Positions 1 through 7,898 of a stretch of DNA of 64,000 bases are shown here, in pieces. The DNA is from Arthrobacter sp. SDTb3-6 (GTDB taxonomy: Bacteria; Actinomycetota; Actinomycetes; Actinomycetales; Micrococcaceae). The stretch is from contig NZ_JAAMFN010000010.1 of NCBI RefSeq assembly GCF_013376095.1, positions 1 to 64,000 on the forward strand, read 5' to 3'. A model generated the notes under the pieces. That model did no database searches. It was not told where the DNA came from and saw nothing but the letters and a program-made list of their open reading frames with translations. Each line of letters starts with the position of its first letter. Positions within the stretch are counted from its first letter, which is position 1. Position numbers and translations under genes: made by a program.

Positions 1-56
1 GTTTATCTGTAGTTGGGGTCCAGCACCGGCTGTTTGTGCGGGTCAATGATGAGGCG

Positions 57-1331
57 TCATTGGTCATTCGTTTTTTGAGATGCGGGATTCTCAGCGTCTT
101 GATGTGTTGAAGGAGCGTCGCTGATGCCCGGCAACAAAAGTGCTGAAAGTATTGATGCAATTGCTGTGAGCAGTGCGAGGGTTCCGAGGCCGGCAGCGAT
201 GCTGACGGTTGTTGCGATGGCCCCGACGATGAGCGGGCCGGCGGCGTCACCAACCTCCCTGCCGATTTCTGCCGATCCCATGGTTCGACCCATGCGTTCC
301 GGCGGGGTGGTTGATGCGAGATGCGCGAATCCCAGGGGTGTGGCGATCCCGATGCCGCACCCTATGACAAGCGCAGCCAGGTAGAGCGTTATTGGTTGAG
401 GGACGACAGCGAGCAGGACGATACCTGCCGCGATGAGGGCCAGTCCCAGGCTCATTCCGACCCTGGAGGAGACGCGTCCTTGGTCCCTCCAGCGGCCAAC
501 CAGGGGTTGGGTGATTGTGGAGGATAGCGCCAGGACCGCAACCACGGCCATGCTCGCAATCAAGGGCAGGTGGAGCGTGGTGCCCAGTAGTGGCAGGAAT
601 CCGACGGCTACACCGAGGGCGCCGGTTGCGCCGGCCAACACCATGGTGGGAATGAGGAAGGTGCGTTGGGTGCTTTGGCGCACCAGGTCGTTGATGGTGT
701 AACGGGGACGCGGGAGGATCGGGAGAGTGGGCATGGAGATGCTGACCCAGAGGGCGGCCGCAGCGGAAATGACTGCCATGGTCAGAAAGAGGGCGGGGAA
801 TCCGCCGATCCAGATCAGGCCGGCTCCCAGCAGCGGGCCGAGTACGTACCCCAGTCCCTTCCAGGAGCCGTATTTGCCGAAGTACCTGCCTGCGGCATCT
901 GGCCCGGACAGCCTTGCCACGGCTGCGGAGGATGCGGGAGAAAAAGCTGAAGCGGCAGCTCCCTGGCCAAGGCGTGCAATACCGATGATGAGCGGGGTGG
1001 TTCCCAGGGTGCCGATGAGGGATGCCAGGGCGAATGCGACTAGGCCTGCAATGATGACGGGCTTGGCCCCGATCCGGTCACTGAGTGAGCCAAAGATGGG
1101 TTTGAGAATGACTTCGGCCACGTCATAGAGGGCCAGCAGCACACCGAAGGTGAACAGCCCGAGCCCTATTCCTCCGCTCTCCGCGCCCAGGCCGGCGGCG
1201 ATGCTGTGGGCGCCAAACGCGGTGGTGAATCCCGCAGCATAGAGCGGGGCCAGGCCCCGGATAGGTGGCCTGGTTGCGTCTGTCTGCATCTTGGGTGGAC
1301 CAAGCGGATTGGGGTGGATTGGCATTTTCAT
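57..1331 (-). CDS. MFS transporter, probable exporter
   Basis: A 424-residue, strongly hydrophobic protein with about 12 predicted membrane segments. The classic MFS loop motif between segments 2 and 3 is present (GSLSDRIGAKP), and a weaker copy follows at the start of the second half (GRWRDQGRVSSR). The length fits the 12-helix drug/metabolite exporter branch. I place the start at ATG 1331 because its ATGA overlaps the stop of the ChrB-like gene upstream; the longer open frame would run antiparallel-free through that whole gene and is implausible. Translational coupling to a ChrB-type regulator suggests a regulated exporter. The substrate is not visible; chromate is possible by association only, since this is not a ChrA (CHR family) protein. 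Confidence 0.85.
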   Translation of the reverse strand: MKMPIHPNPLGPPKMQTDATRPPIRGLAPLYAAGFTTAFGAHSIAAGLGAESGGIGLGLFTFGVLLALYDVAEVILKPIFGSLSDRIGAKPVIIAGLVAFALASLIGTLGTTPLIIGIARLGQGAAASAFSPASSAAVARLSGPDAAGRYFGKYGSWKGLGYVLGPLLGAGLIWIGGFPALFLTMAVISAAAALWVSISMPTLPILPRPRYTINDLVRQSTQRTFLIPTMVLAGATGALGVAVGFLPLLGTTLHLPLIASMAVVAVLALSSTITQPLVGRWRDQGRVSSRVGMSLGLALIAAGIVLLAVVPQPITLYLAALVIGCGIGIATPLGFAHLASTTPPERMGRTMGSAEIGREVGDAAGPLIVGAIATTVSIAAGLGTLALLTAIASILSALLLPGISDAPSTHQDAENPASQKTNDQ

Positions 1332-1930
1332 GAGGTCCGCTCGTCCGGAATAACTGTTTTGCCGCCAGGTGCAGTGCCGGTGTCCTCGGATACTCCGTGG
1401 ACGGCCTGGTAGACCTGCTCGGCGTACCCCTCCAGGAGAGTTGAGCAGGCACGCAATCTTGATTCGGCGGACTTGGCCTCGGGCAGTTCCAGGACGTCGC
1501 GTTTTTTCAGGTCGCGGTACCAGCGCCGCAACCGGTCCAGGCTTTGTTCTTCTTCCTCCAGCTCGGCGAAGGTGAATTTCTTCTTCTGGATTTCCCTGGC
1601 AATTTCTGCCTCGAACTTGCCACAGTCCGCCGTGAACTCGGTCCATTCATCAACGCGAACGGCCATGAACGCGTCTCGAATCATGGAGGCTGAGGCATCG
1701 TCGCGCGGGGATGCGTCGATGATGACAAGGCTGCCGCCGCCGTTGCGGCAGAGCTCCCCGGCCCGGTCAAGATCGGCTTGGAAGGTCGGCCCCGCAGGTA
1801 GTGCCCACACGCCGGTGGAGACGGGGACGGCGCCTGACTTGCGCAGCTGACGCCACACGGCCACTCGGTGGCGGGATGGGTCGGACGGAACTTGGGGAAG
1901 AATCAGCACCCACTCAATTTTTTGTGTCAC
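1328..1930 (-). CDS. ChrB N-terminal domain regulator-like protein
   Basis: A 200-residue protein whose first 70 residues have the ChrB/PaaX-like pattern: a hydrophobic strand (WVLILPQVP), then a region rich in Arg (RHRVAVWRQLRKSGAV), then VSTGVWALPAG. The C-terminal half is helical and charged. Family knowledge: ChrB N-terminal proteins regulate chromate resistance or act as PaaX/PadR-type transcription factors. I chose GTG 1930 because the family-like sequence starts there; an in-frame start at 1981 would cover the operator and overlap the divergent gene. The stop overlaps the MFS start (ATGA). It is probably autoregulated through the palindrome at 1941-1954. The lack of the C-terminal ChrB enzyme-like domain argues for a regulatory role. 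Confidence 0.7.
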   Translation of the reverse strand: MTQKIEWVLILPQVPSDPSRHRVAVWRQLRKSGAVPVSTGVWALPAGPTFQADLDRAGELCRNGGGSLVIIDASPRDDASASMIRDAFMAVRVDEWTEFTADCGKFEAEIAREIQKKKFTFAELEEEEQSLDRLRRWYRDLKKRDVLELPEAKSAESRLRACSTLLEGYAEQVYQAVHGVSEDTGTAPGGKTVIPDERTS

Positions 1931-1940
1931 ACTGGGAATT

Positions 1941-1954
1941 GTAACATTTGTTAC
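1941..1954. promoter_or_regulatory. palindromic operator between divergent genes
   Basis: GTAACA-TT-TGTTAC is a perfect 6-2-6 inverted repeat in the 38-bp gap between the ChrB-like gene (start 1930) and the DUF2127 gene (start 1969). It is of the size bound by PadR/PaaX-like dimers. The obvious candidate ligand is the ChrB-like protein (inference). Confidence 0.6.
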
Positions 1955-1968
1955 TTTGTGGAGGAATG

Positions 1969-2598
1969 ATGGTTGAGTCAACTATTCGCAGCACATTGCT
2001 GGACAAGACATTCAAGGTCAGCCTGGTCCTCAAGGGGCTGGACGGGGTATTGGAACTGGTCGGTGGAATCCTCCTTCTGCTGGTTTCTCCGGCGCAACTG
2101 GGCTTCTTGGTTCAGATCCTGACCCAACATGAACTCTCCGAGGACCCCCATGACCTCATCGCCACAGCTCTCGTGCATCTGGCAGGGACCATGACCGTCT
2201 CCGCAACCCTGTTTGGGGCCATCTACCTGTTGCTGCACGGGATGGTAAAGATCGTCCTGGTCTGGGCGGTGCTGAAGGACAAGCTCTGGGCGTATCCGTG
2301 GATGATTGCCTTCCTTGGCGTCTTCATCCTTTACCAAAGCTACGAGCTGGTGGTTTCCTTTACCTGGGGCATGGTCCTGCTGACCGCCTTTGATATCTTC
2401 ATTGTTTGGCTCACTGTGCACGAATACCGGGCACACCGTTCAAAAACGAAACCCGCGAGACCGCGGGAACAACCAATCACAGGGGGCATGACGCAGCCCA
2501 AGGGACGATCGGAGGGCCAAAACTTGGCAGCCGCCGACCACAGCACACCTGGCCTGGAAAATCCGCAGAATCACGCGGATTCTGCGCCCGCGGATTGA
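1969..2598 (+). CDS. DUF2127 family membrane protein
   Basis: A 209-residue protein with about four membrane segments: one near residues 20-45 (GVLELVGGILLLLV), one near 70-95 (HLAGTMTVSATLFGAIYLL), one around 100-125 and one around 130-150. This is the DUF2127 pattern. GGAGG at 1960-1964 serves ATG 1969 better than the adjacent ATG 1966. The gene lies divergent from the ChrB-like gene and probably shares its operator. The last 55 residues are hydrophilic and run into the conserved end block of attachment site A (hairpin 2565-2585), so the native C-terminus may have been replaced when an element joined here. The function is unknown. Confidence 0.75.
   Translation: MVESTIRSTLLDKTFKVSLVLKGLDGVLELVGGILLLLVSPAQLGFLVQILTQHELSEDPHDLIATALVHLAGTMTVSATLFGAIYLLLHGMVKIVLVWAVLKDKLWAYPWMIAFLGVFILYQSYELVVSFTWGMVLLTAFDIFIVWLTVHEYRAHRSKTKPARPREQPITGGMTQPKGRSEGQNLAAADHSTPGLENPQNHADSAPAD
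2565..2585 (+). terminator. hairpin at the end of the DUF2127 gene
   Basis: GCAGAATC-ACGCG-GATTCTGC is a perfect 8-bp stem without a good T-tract. It lies inside the last codons of the DUF2127 gene. It is the counterpart of the better terminator at 25655-25680 just left of site D and of a degenerate version near 12140-12175 left of site B, so it belongs to the conserved element end. Confidence 0.4.
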
Positions 2599-2722
2599 AT
2601 CTGTGACGATAAACGGAGTCATAATTGGACCCGAACAAGCCAAAAACGTGACCAACTTTTCGATCAAAAACGTGAGCACAACGTGATTTGGCGTCTCAGG
2701 GCAAGCGTCCGAAACAGTAAAA

Positions 2723-3778
2723 TGTTACGCGTCGCATAGTTTGGCACGCATTGGTCATCGTGGGTGACGATGCAGCTGCTGCGGTTCGTGCATCGTTGGC
2801 GGCGTCAGCGTGACCACCAGATGAGCTATTCCCGCTGACGCCCAAAATTTTGCAGTAGCCAAATTGGCGGCATGATTCTGCCCTCCGGCCGGTGGCGGCC
2901 TGAATCATCCGTTCCGGGTGCTGCGGGTTCAACACGAACTGGCCCCTTCCGCGTTGTGGACATGGTAGGCAAGAGTCATTGACATGAGCGTTTTATGGAG
3001 GAAGAGGAGCGGGCACGATGATGGTCGTGGGCAGCCCCGAACAGAGCGAGACAGCCCTGCTGGCCGGCGAAGTTGCCTGCCCTCATTGCTCGGCGCCGCT
3101 GCGCGCTCACGGGCACGCCAGCACCCGGACCGTGCGCGGCCTGGGCCAGGAGCGGCTCACCGTACGGCCGCGACGGGCCCGGTGCGGCGGCTGTGGGCGC
3201 ACCCAGGTCCTGTTGCCGGCCGCGTTGGCCCTACGCCGGGCCGACACGGTGGAGGTCATCGGGACCGCGCTGGCGGCCAAGGCGGCCGGCAACGGGTACC
3301 GCACGATCGCAGCGGGGATGGGCCGGCCAGTCTCGACGGTGCGGCGCTGGTTCCGGCGGGCACCGGAGAAGCACGTCCACTGGCTGCACGAGCAGGCGGT
3401 CAAGCATGCATTCAGCCTCAACCCAGAAATCCTGGCTGATCTCAAACAGTGGCCGAGCCTACTGGGCCGGAGCCTGAACATACTGGCCGGCGCCGCACTG
3501 GCCTTCAACCGCTTGGCACGCGCCGAGCTGCCACCGTGGACCGTGATCGGGTACTTCACACGAGGTAACCTACTCAGCCCACCCCTGCGCACCTAAACGA
3601 GCGACGAGATCGTGCTTTGCCATGCACTGGAACAAACGCCACCATGACGACGACACTGAAATTCATCCACAAACACCCGGCAGCTTTGACGGCCGCCGCG
3701 TCACCATGACGACCAGACCATCATTCCCTTCGTCATTCAAGGTGACGTCGCCATCGTCAAACAAGGCGACGGTCAACA
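2723..3778 (+). mobile_element. 1056-bp transposon with TGTT...AACA ends
   Basis: The ends are imperfect inverted repeats: left TGTTACGCGTCGCATAGTTT, right (reverse complement) TGTTGACCGTCGCCTTGTTT, about 17 of the first 23 positions alike. AGTAAAA is duplicated at 2716-2722 and 3779-3785. Removing the element with one copy rebuilds GAAACAGTAAAACCGCAGG, which matches the uninterrupted site B (12296-12315) and site D. Further copies of GTCRTCATGGTGACG-like sequence lie inside both ends, as in transposons with multiple transposase-binding repeats. The only gene is a DUF6431 protein and no DDE transposase is present, so the element is probably non-autonomous. Confidence 0.75.
3018..3596 (+). CDS. 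DUF6431 zinc-ribbon/HTH protein of the transposon
   Basis: A 192-residue protein. Residues 21-24 (CPHC) and 56-59 (CGGC) form a zinc ribbon, followed by an Arg-rich linker and a helix-turn-helix around residues 75-115 (GNGYRTIAAGMGRPVSTVRR then WFRRA). This is the DUF6431 pattern. The C-terminal 80 residues are partly hydrophobic (SLNILAGAALAFNRLARAEL). AGGAG precedes the paired ATGs at 3018/3021. It is the only gene of the transposon, so a DNA-binding role in transposition or its regulation is likely. Zinc-ribbon plus HTH is also the build of many transposase N-termini, so a protein that helps a transposase supplied in trans is an alternative. GC content is higher than in the surrounding att DNA. 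Confidence 0.7.
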   Translation: MMVVGSPEQSETALLAGEVACPHCSAPLRAHGHASTRTVRGLGQERLTVRPRRARCGGCGRTQVLLPAALALRRADTVEVIGTALAAKAAGNGYRTIAAGMGRPVSTVRRWFRRAPEKHVHWLHEQAVKHAFSLNPEILADLKQWPSLLGRSLNILAGAALAFNRLARAELPPWTVIGYFTRGNLLSPPLRT

Positions 3779-3981
3779 AGTAAAACCGCAGGTCAGAGCA
3801 ACATTTGGTGCCCCGGGCCGGACTCGAACCGGCGGCCAAGAGAAACTCAGGACCCTCATGCCAACAGGCTCCATTGACCGTCAAAAACCTTGTGTTTCCG
3901 GGGGAGTGTGGAACAACAGGGCCCCTTTGACATGCCAAGGATTGCCATGGGTTTTCGTTGAAAAACGTGAGTAAAACGTGA

Positions 3982-4481
3982 CGTGCACCTGCAGCACCGG
4001 GATGGAGCTGTTGTTTGATGGCCGTTTGCAGGTTCATCAGAATGGCTGGTGACATGTCGACAGCTGTCATGGGTGGGTGTCATCTGCCAACAAATCTTGT
4101 TGTCTAGGGAGTGGTTTCATTTCCCGGGGAAGAGTCTCCGGTTTGGCAGATAATTCAGATTCTTCGTGGCGTTTTCGGGGGTGAGCTGACCATGAATATC
4201 AAGGCATCAGCAGCGGTTTTGGCCTATGGCAAGGCACCGATTTGGTTTTCCGGCCGGCCCCGATGAGTAGCATTTACGTGACCTTGCTGCGAACAGTCGG
4301 AGGTCTGATGCGAGAAACGATCTGAGACCGAATTCTTGGCGGCGGGTCCGAAAGTCCAACCCGAGGAAATCCTGCGACTTGGTTGTCTGAAGAGTGCAGA
4401 TGAAGGGGTGTCCCACTTCCATGGAAGTGGGACACCATAGATTCTCAGGAGACAGGTGCGCCCCTCATTGTCTTACCCTCG
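3982..4481. other. intergenic, conserved right flank of site A
   Basis: To about 4085 this matches the right flanks of sites B, C and D (stretch with GCAGGTTCATC and a following GGCATGTC-like block). From 4085 to 4481 I see no convincing gene or RNA. A short inverted repeat, CACTTCCATGGAAGTG, at about 4416-4431 could be an operator or weak hairpin before the small gene that follows. Confidence 0.5.
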
Positions 4482-4754
4482 ATGCAGAATGATCGGGTGA
4501 ACAAATTTGATCCCGATTCCGTGGCAGTGATGTTGGCCCTCGATGCTGCCATTGCCTACCACCCCGACCCCGGAGACGGACCATTGCGCCGATTCTCGGT
4601 CTGGGCACAGCCTCACGTGATCATTGGTGATCGCACGGGACGTGTTGTTGCCTACACACGCAACTGCGGCTTGATAAAGATGCCGGATGGCGAGGGAAAC
4701 ACCGCACTCGAATGCTACCCAGCAGTAAGCATCAAGAGAGTGAACCCCACCTAA
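4482..4754 (+). CDS. small hypothetical protein
   Basis: A 90-residue acidic-to-neutral protein with no membrane segment and no family I recognise. The N-terminus (SVAVMLALDAAIAYHPDPGD) is helical and the rest looks like beta structure (PHVIIGDRTGRVVAYTR). There is no clear Shine-Dalgarno sequence before ATG 4482. Codon use is plausible for the host and no better frame overlaps it. It converges with the membrane protein gene ending at 4761. I keep it as a low-confidence gene. Confidence 0.4.
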   Translation: MQNDRVNKFDPDSVAVMLALDAAIAYHPDPGDGPLRRFSVWAQPHVIIGDRTGRVVAYTRNCGLIKMPDGEGNTALECYPAVSIKRVNPT

Positions 4755-4760
4755 GAAGGA

Positions 4761-5375
4761 TTACGAGGTCACCTCCGGCAAGTCCTCGGAATCGTTGTGC
4801 AGTGTTGACCAAGGGCCAACCAGTGTCCGTTCCGCGCCTATGCCTTTTTTTATCTCGCGTCTTGTGGGGCGTGCTACAACAGTGGCGTACGGGCGACCCT
4901 GTAGACCATGCCAGATAGTCCCATGAATATTTATATGCATTTCCCAGTCTTGAGAGTCAAGGCCTTCTAGCTTCATGGGAACAGCGGGTTCCAGCGGTCC
5001 CCCCTTGACATTTATCAAACCGCCATCGGCCCTTTTGAGCTGCCAGCCAATATCTTTGACAGATGCAGTCCTATGGCCGGTGTTTGCTAGGTGAACGGTT
5101 AATGACCATTTAGGCTCCGTGGGCTGCTCACTCATCCACGTCACACCGCACTGTCCTGAGACAGAGAGGCTTGGACTATCAAGACGAGAGCGGTGATACT
5201 GCCAGTAAAGGCTCACCGTTGCCAGGAGGAACGCCAAGGTAGAAACGATGTTTGCGTATACCTTTGAATAGTCTCCGCCTGGATGGGCAGGTTGTTCCGC
5301 GGGGTTCATCGACTCAATGGGTACTACAGGTGGGGTTTGTAGCAGATCTGTCACGTCAAATATCCAAGGATTCAT
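4761..5375 (-). CDS. hypothetical single-pass membrane protein
   Basis: A 204-residue protein from ATG 5375, with GGGACAG upstream as a weak ribosome site. One membrane helix lies near residues 42-64 (VYANIVSTLAFLLATVSLYW). A soluble C-terminal domain with immunoglobulin-like beta strands follows (SLSVSGQCGVTWM, WSLTVHLANTGHRTASVKDI). The domain has the look of small phage- or island-borne proteins of unknown role. An in-frame start at 5486 exists but adds Arg/Cys-rich sequence without family character. It lies in the cassette between sites A and B. No function is assigned. Confidence 0.6.
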   Translation of the reverse strand: MNPWIFDVTDLLQTPPVVPIESMNPAEQPAHPGGDYSKVYANIVSTLAFLLATVSLYWQYHRSRLDSPSLSVSGQCGVTWMSEQPTEPKWSLTVHLANTGHRTASVKDIGWQLKRADGGLINVKGGPLEPAVPMKLEGLDSQDWEMHINIHGTIWHGLQGRPYATVVARPTRREIKKGIGAERTLVGPWSTLHNDSEDLPEVTS

Positions 5376-6081
5376 GCCATAACTGTCCCATGATCGGCCA
5401 CCAATCTTTGCCCCTCCACAGGGTGTGCGCCTGTTGAGCGTGCGGGTTGAGCGATAAGACAAGAAGTCCGCCAGCTGCAAAGGCACAGCAAATTGGCAGC
5501 GCCCCTGTAACGTCTAAACCGAAGTGGCCAATCGTCCCCCAAGAGTGAACTGCACCCCGAAAGTTGGACTCGGTGAATAGGAGTCTACGGGGTCTGAGGA
5601 TGATCCATACGGGAATTCACGCTAAGGGGATCGATCGCGCGGAGTGTGCCGTTTGGCTCCCCATCATCGGGCTTTTCTCGGGCAGGGTATACGGCAATCT
5701 GACACCTGCAGAAAGACGTAGGTTCGAAAATTCCCGAAACCGTCTGCACTTGCTCCGGTGAAGGACCCGCGTGCGGGCAAACGTTGTCCAGCTTCCGTCG
5801 TCAAACTGTGAGCCAGCGGTTACCTCCGTCAGCGAGGCCTTAGCGTACGATTCATTCCGTTTTCTGAAGCGACCCCGATCACGCCGACCACCACATGCGC
5901 GTGCTCATGTCCGGAACAGGCCCGTTCGGGGCTTCTAAAGACCGCGCCGAACGCGGCGAGGCGCTATCCCACGTCTAGCCGCCCGAAGGGCCGTTCCCCG
6001 ACGAGCGCCTGCTGGCCGCCGAATGATCGTGAAGGGCGTTCGGCACCAATTGAGATGAACCCCAGAGGAGACAGACGCACC
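5376..6081. other. intergenic with insertion-sequence-like debris
   Basis: No convincing gene is seen. At about 5549-5571 a stretch containing CTGCACCCCGAAAGTTGGAC resembles the terminal repeat of IS3-group insertion sequences. A direct repeat copy follows at 5595-5646. At 5842-5870 AGCGTACGATT is followed by TTTTCTG, a combination repeated at about 9822-9850 ahead of another gene. These suggest decayed mobile DNA. Confidence 0.4.
5595..5646 (+). repeat. direct repeat, copy 1
   Basis: GAGGATGATCCATACGGGAA and the following CACGCTAAGGGGATC match copy 2 at 7375-7426 with only a few substitutions. The two copies flank the DUF1643 gene and a membrane protein gene. Probable insertion-sequence or duplication remnant. 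Confidence 0.6.
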
Positions 6082-6597
6082 GTGACCGAGCAGTGGATCT
6101 ACGAGCGTAACGCCGACAACTCCGCACGTTTCTTACTGGGCACGTTGGGCGTGAACACACTGATCTGCGTCGGCGTGAACCCCAGCACCGCGAGCCCGGG
6201 AGATCTGGATACCACCCTGCGCAGGGTCCGGGGCTACGCGGAGAGGAACAAGCACGATAGCTGGGTAATGCTGAACCTTTACCCGCAGCGGTCGACCGAT
6301 CCCAAGGGCATGCACGTCACCCTCGTTCCGAAGCTGAAGGTCGAGAACGAGCGACACATCGCCGAATTCGTCAATGGTCGCAAGCTCACGCTACTGGCAG
6401 CCTGGGGCGAGCCAATCAAGACCAGGGGGTACCTTCGTCAGACGCTCGAGGGGATCGTGAGAATCACGGACGCCTCTGCCTGCGATTGGATATCGATCGG
6501 TGGGCTCACAACTAAGGGACATTCGCGCCATCCGTCGCGAGGCATTTACCTCTCATTTGAGAGCTTCGATGTCGGGGCCTATCTGCGCGGTCTGTAG
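6082..6597 (+). CDS. DUF1643 domain-containing protein
   Basis: A 171-residue protein. The core reads LICVGVNPSTASPGDLDTTL at residues 27-46, WVMLNLYPQRSTDP at about 60-73 and LLAAWGEP at about 104-111, the DUF1643 signature (NPSTA, NLYP, WG). DUF1643 proteins are small, often phage- or island-borne and of unresolved function; a nucleotide-related enzymatic role has been suggested by their uracil-glycosylase-like motif layout, which I treat as inference. GTG 6082 follows GAGGAG at 6065-6070; an ATG at 6055 is possible but lacks such a site. It stands alone between the two direct-repeat copies. Confidence 0.8.
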   Translation: MTEQWIYERNADNSARFLLGTLGVNTLICVGVNPSTASPGDLDTTLRRVRGYAERNKHDSWVMLNLYPQRSTDPKGMHVTLVPKLKVENERHIAEFVNGRKLTLLAAWGEPIKTRGYLRQTLEGIVRITDASACDWISIGGLTTKGHSRHPSRGIYLSFESFDVGAYLRGL

Positions 6598-6787
6598 CCA
6601 GAGAGATGCAGGGTGCATCGCACACGCACAGAGGTGTAATGCTTGCGCCACCCGACCGGGTCTGACCATTTCGTATGGGGATGCCCGCCGGCCGCACACT
6701 GCGTCGCAGCAGGCGGAGCATAGCCGTCGGGATAGGACGTGGAAGTCGAGTGCTACGCTGGCCGAATCAACCGGAAGGCAGTGCGAC

Positions 6788-7318
6788 GTGACCAAGTACG
6801 AGCTGGACTACAACCTGCGGCACCACATGTCCGAGGAAACCTGGGCGGAGTACAAGCGGCTCACCGTTGTTGCCAATAAGCCGCCGTGGTCGGAGCTTCC
6901 CGCGACTCGGGTGCTCTACATCACTGGGGGCGTCCTGACGGCTTTCCTGCTCGTGCCTATCGGTATCGCCATCGGGAACAGCACGGATGGCGGTAGCAGT
7001 GCCCTGCCGTGGATGGTCGCCTTTAACGTCATGCTGTTTCTGACACTTCTCGTACCGCTATTCACGGTCTTCCGGGAGACCCGTGTGGCCCGCGAGAGGG
7101 CGCTGGCTCAAAGAGATGCTTTGGCCCGCACGGTGGAGTTGAAGAGCCCCGGAGTTCGTCGCTCATACGATTACGAAGACCCCATGCCGCATTACCCCGT
7201 CACCGACGAGTACAACCCCAGCCTCTATATGGCCCGCGGCGGGCCTGCGACGGCGCAGTGGCTTCGAGACACCGGCTACGGCGACTGGGAGACATACGAG
7301 GCGAACAAGCCGGACTGA
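6788..7318 (+). CDS. hypothetical protein with two membrane helices
   Basis: A 176-residue protein from GTG 6788. There is a hydrophilic N-terminus, then two membrane helices at about residues 40-62 (VLYITGGVLTAFLLVPIGIA) and 73-95 (LPWMVAFNVMLFLTLLVPLF). A cytoplasmic tail rich in Arg, Glu and Tyr follows (YEDPMPHYPVTDEYN). The longer in-frame start at 6500 would overlap the DUF1643 gene out of frame and adds low-quality sequence. No family recognised. Helical hairpin plus soluble tail resembles small toxin-immunity or effector membrane proteins, but nothing proves this. Confidence 0.55.
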   Translation: MTKYELDYNLRHHMSEETWAEYKRLTVVANKPPWSELPATRVLYITGGVLTAFLLVPIGIAIGNSTDGGSSALPWMVAFNVMLFLTLLVPLFTVFRETRVARERALAQRDALARTVELKSPGVRRSYDYEDPMPHYPVTDEYNPSLYMARGGPATAQWLRDTGYGDWETYEANKPD

Positions 7319-7374
7319 GCGCCCGCGAATCCCCAGCCGGGCTACCGGCCGAGCTGCGCCTCTCGCCCCGGGGT

Positions 7375-7426
7375 CGAGGATGATCCGTACGGAAATTCAC
7401 ACTAAGGGGATCAAATTGCATGGAAT
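7375..7426 (+). repeat. direct repeat, copy 2
   Basis: GAGGATGATCCGTACGGAAA and the following CACACTAAGGGGATC match copy 1 at 5595-5646. Same orientation, about 1.78 kb apart. Confidence 0.6.
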
Positions 7427-7612
7427 GTACCGGTTAGCCGTTCCCGCGCGGAACACCACGAGCACCGACGACGTAGTCCTTGTTTCGGTGAGTCGTGTGC
7501 TGGCAGGCTTACTGGCAGGTGCGCCGAAGTAATGTCGGTGGGCTCGACTAGGCTGGCGGCACGACCCCTATGTCCTTTTTTACGTCGCCAGCCAGCAGGC
7601 GGAGCTGATGTC

Positions 7613-7873
7613 TTGGACACCCTTGCATCTGCTGAACCGAACCCAGATCATGCATGGAAAGCTCTCTCCTTGGTGAATGAGTGGATCCGCCACTCAGACG
7701 CCAAAGCCGGAGTAACCTTCGCTTTCACCGGTGTACTTGCAACCATGACGTTTAACCTAGTGAAAGACTTCACGTCTCGTTCACCACTCTTGGATGTCCT
7801 CGTGGCAGTAGTCTGCACGCTAATCATGCTGACCGGCGCACTCTGCCGTCACAGAGGACCGTTATTGTGCTAA
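7613..7873 (+). pseudogene. truncated Pycsar-type TM effector (PycTM-like)
   Basis: An 86-residue remnant from TTG 7613, with GGAG eight bases upstream. The segment WKALSLVNEWIRHSDAKAGV then TFAFTGVLATM matches the start of PycTM / DUF5706-type membrane effectors, which have two to four membrane helices and depolarise membranes on cyclic pyrimidine signal or act alone. The second helix (LLDVLVAVVCTLIMLTGAL) is followed at once by an unrelated tail and a stop, where family members continue for another 60-100 residues. The break lies 25 bp from the stop of the opposite-strand gene, so the 3' part was probably lost at a rearrangement boundary. No pyrimidine cyclase is nearby. Confidence 0.6.
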
Positions 7874-7898
7874 ACCAAGGGCTATTGATCGTTCCTAT

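Larger units (their letters stand above)
2641..3981 (+). repeat. attachment-like site A, split by a transposon
   Basis: The left arm 2641-2685 has CAAAAACGTGA twice and a weaker ACAACGTGA. The core at 3786-3847 contains CCGCAGGTCAGAG followed by a tRNA 3' fragment on the minus strand, with CCA, the acceptor half, an intact T-arm and TCTCTTGGCC. The right arm at 3960-3981 has GAAAAACGTGA and AAAACGTGA. The homology with sites B, C and D continues to about 4085. The transposon at 2723-3778 sits between left arm and core. No 5' half of a tRNA is present, so this is not a functional tRNA gene. It fits a junction between two tandemly integrated elements. Confidence 0.7.

Noticed and set aside
1329-1646. 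105-residue N-terminal extension of the MFS transporter
   Set aside because: It lies wholly inside the ChrB-like gene in another frame and is Arg/Gly/Pro-rich; the ATGA-coupled start at 1331 gives a normal N-terminus.
5564-5761. 65-residue frame over the direct repeat
   Set aside because: It has no ribosome site, no family and is explained by the repeat and IS-like debris.
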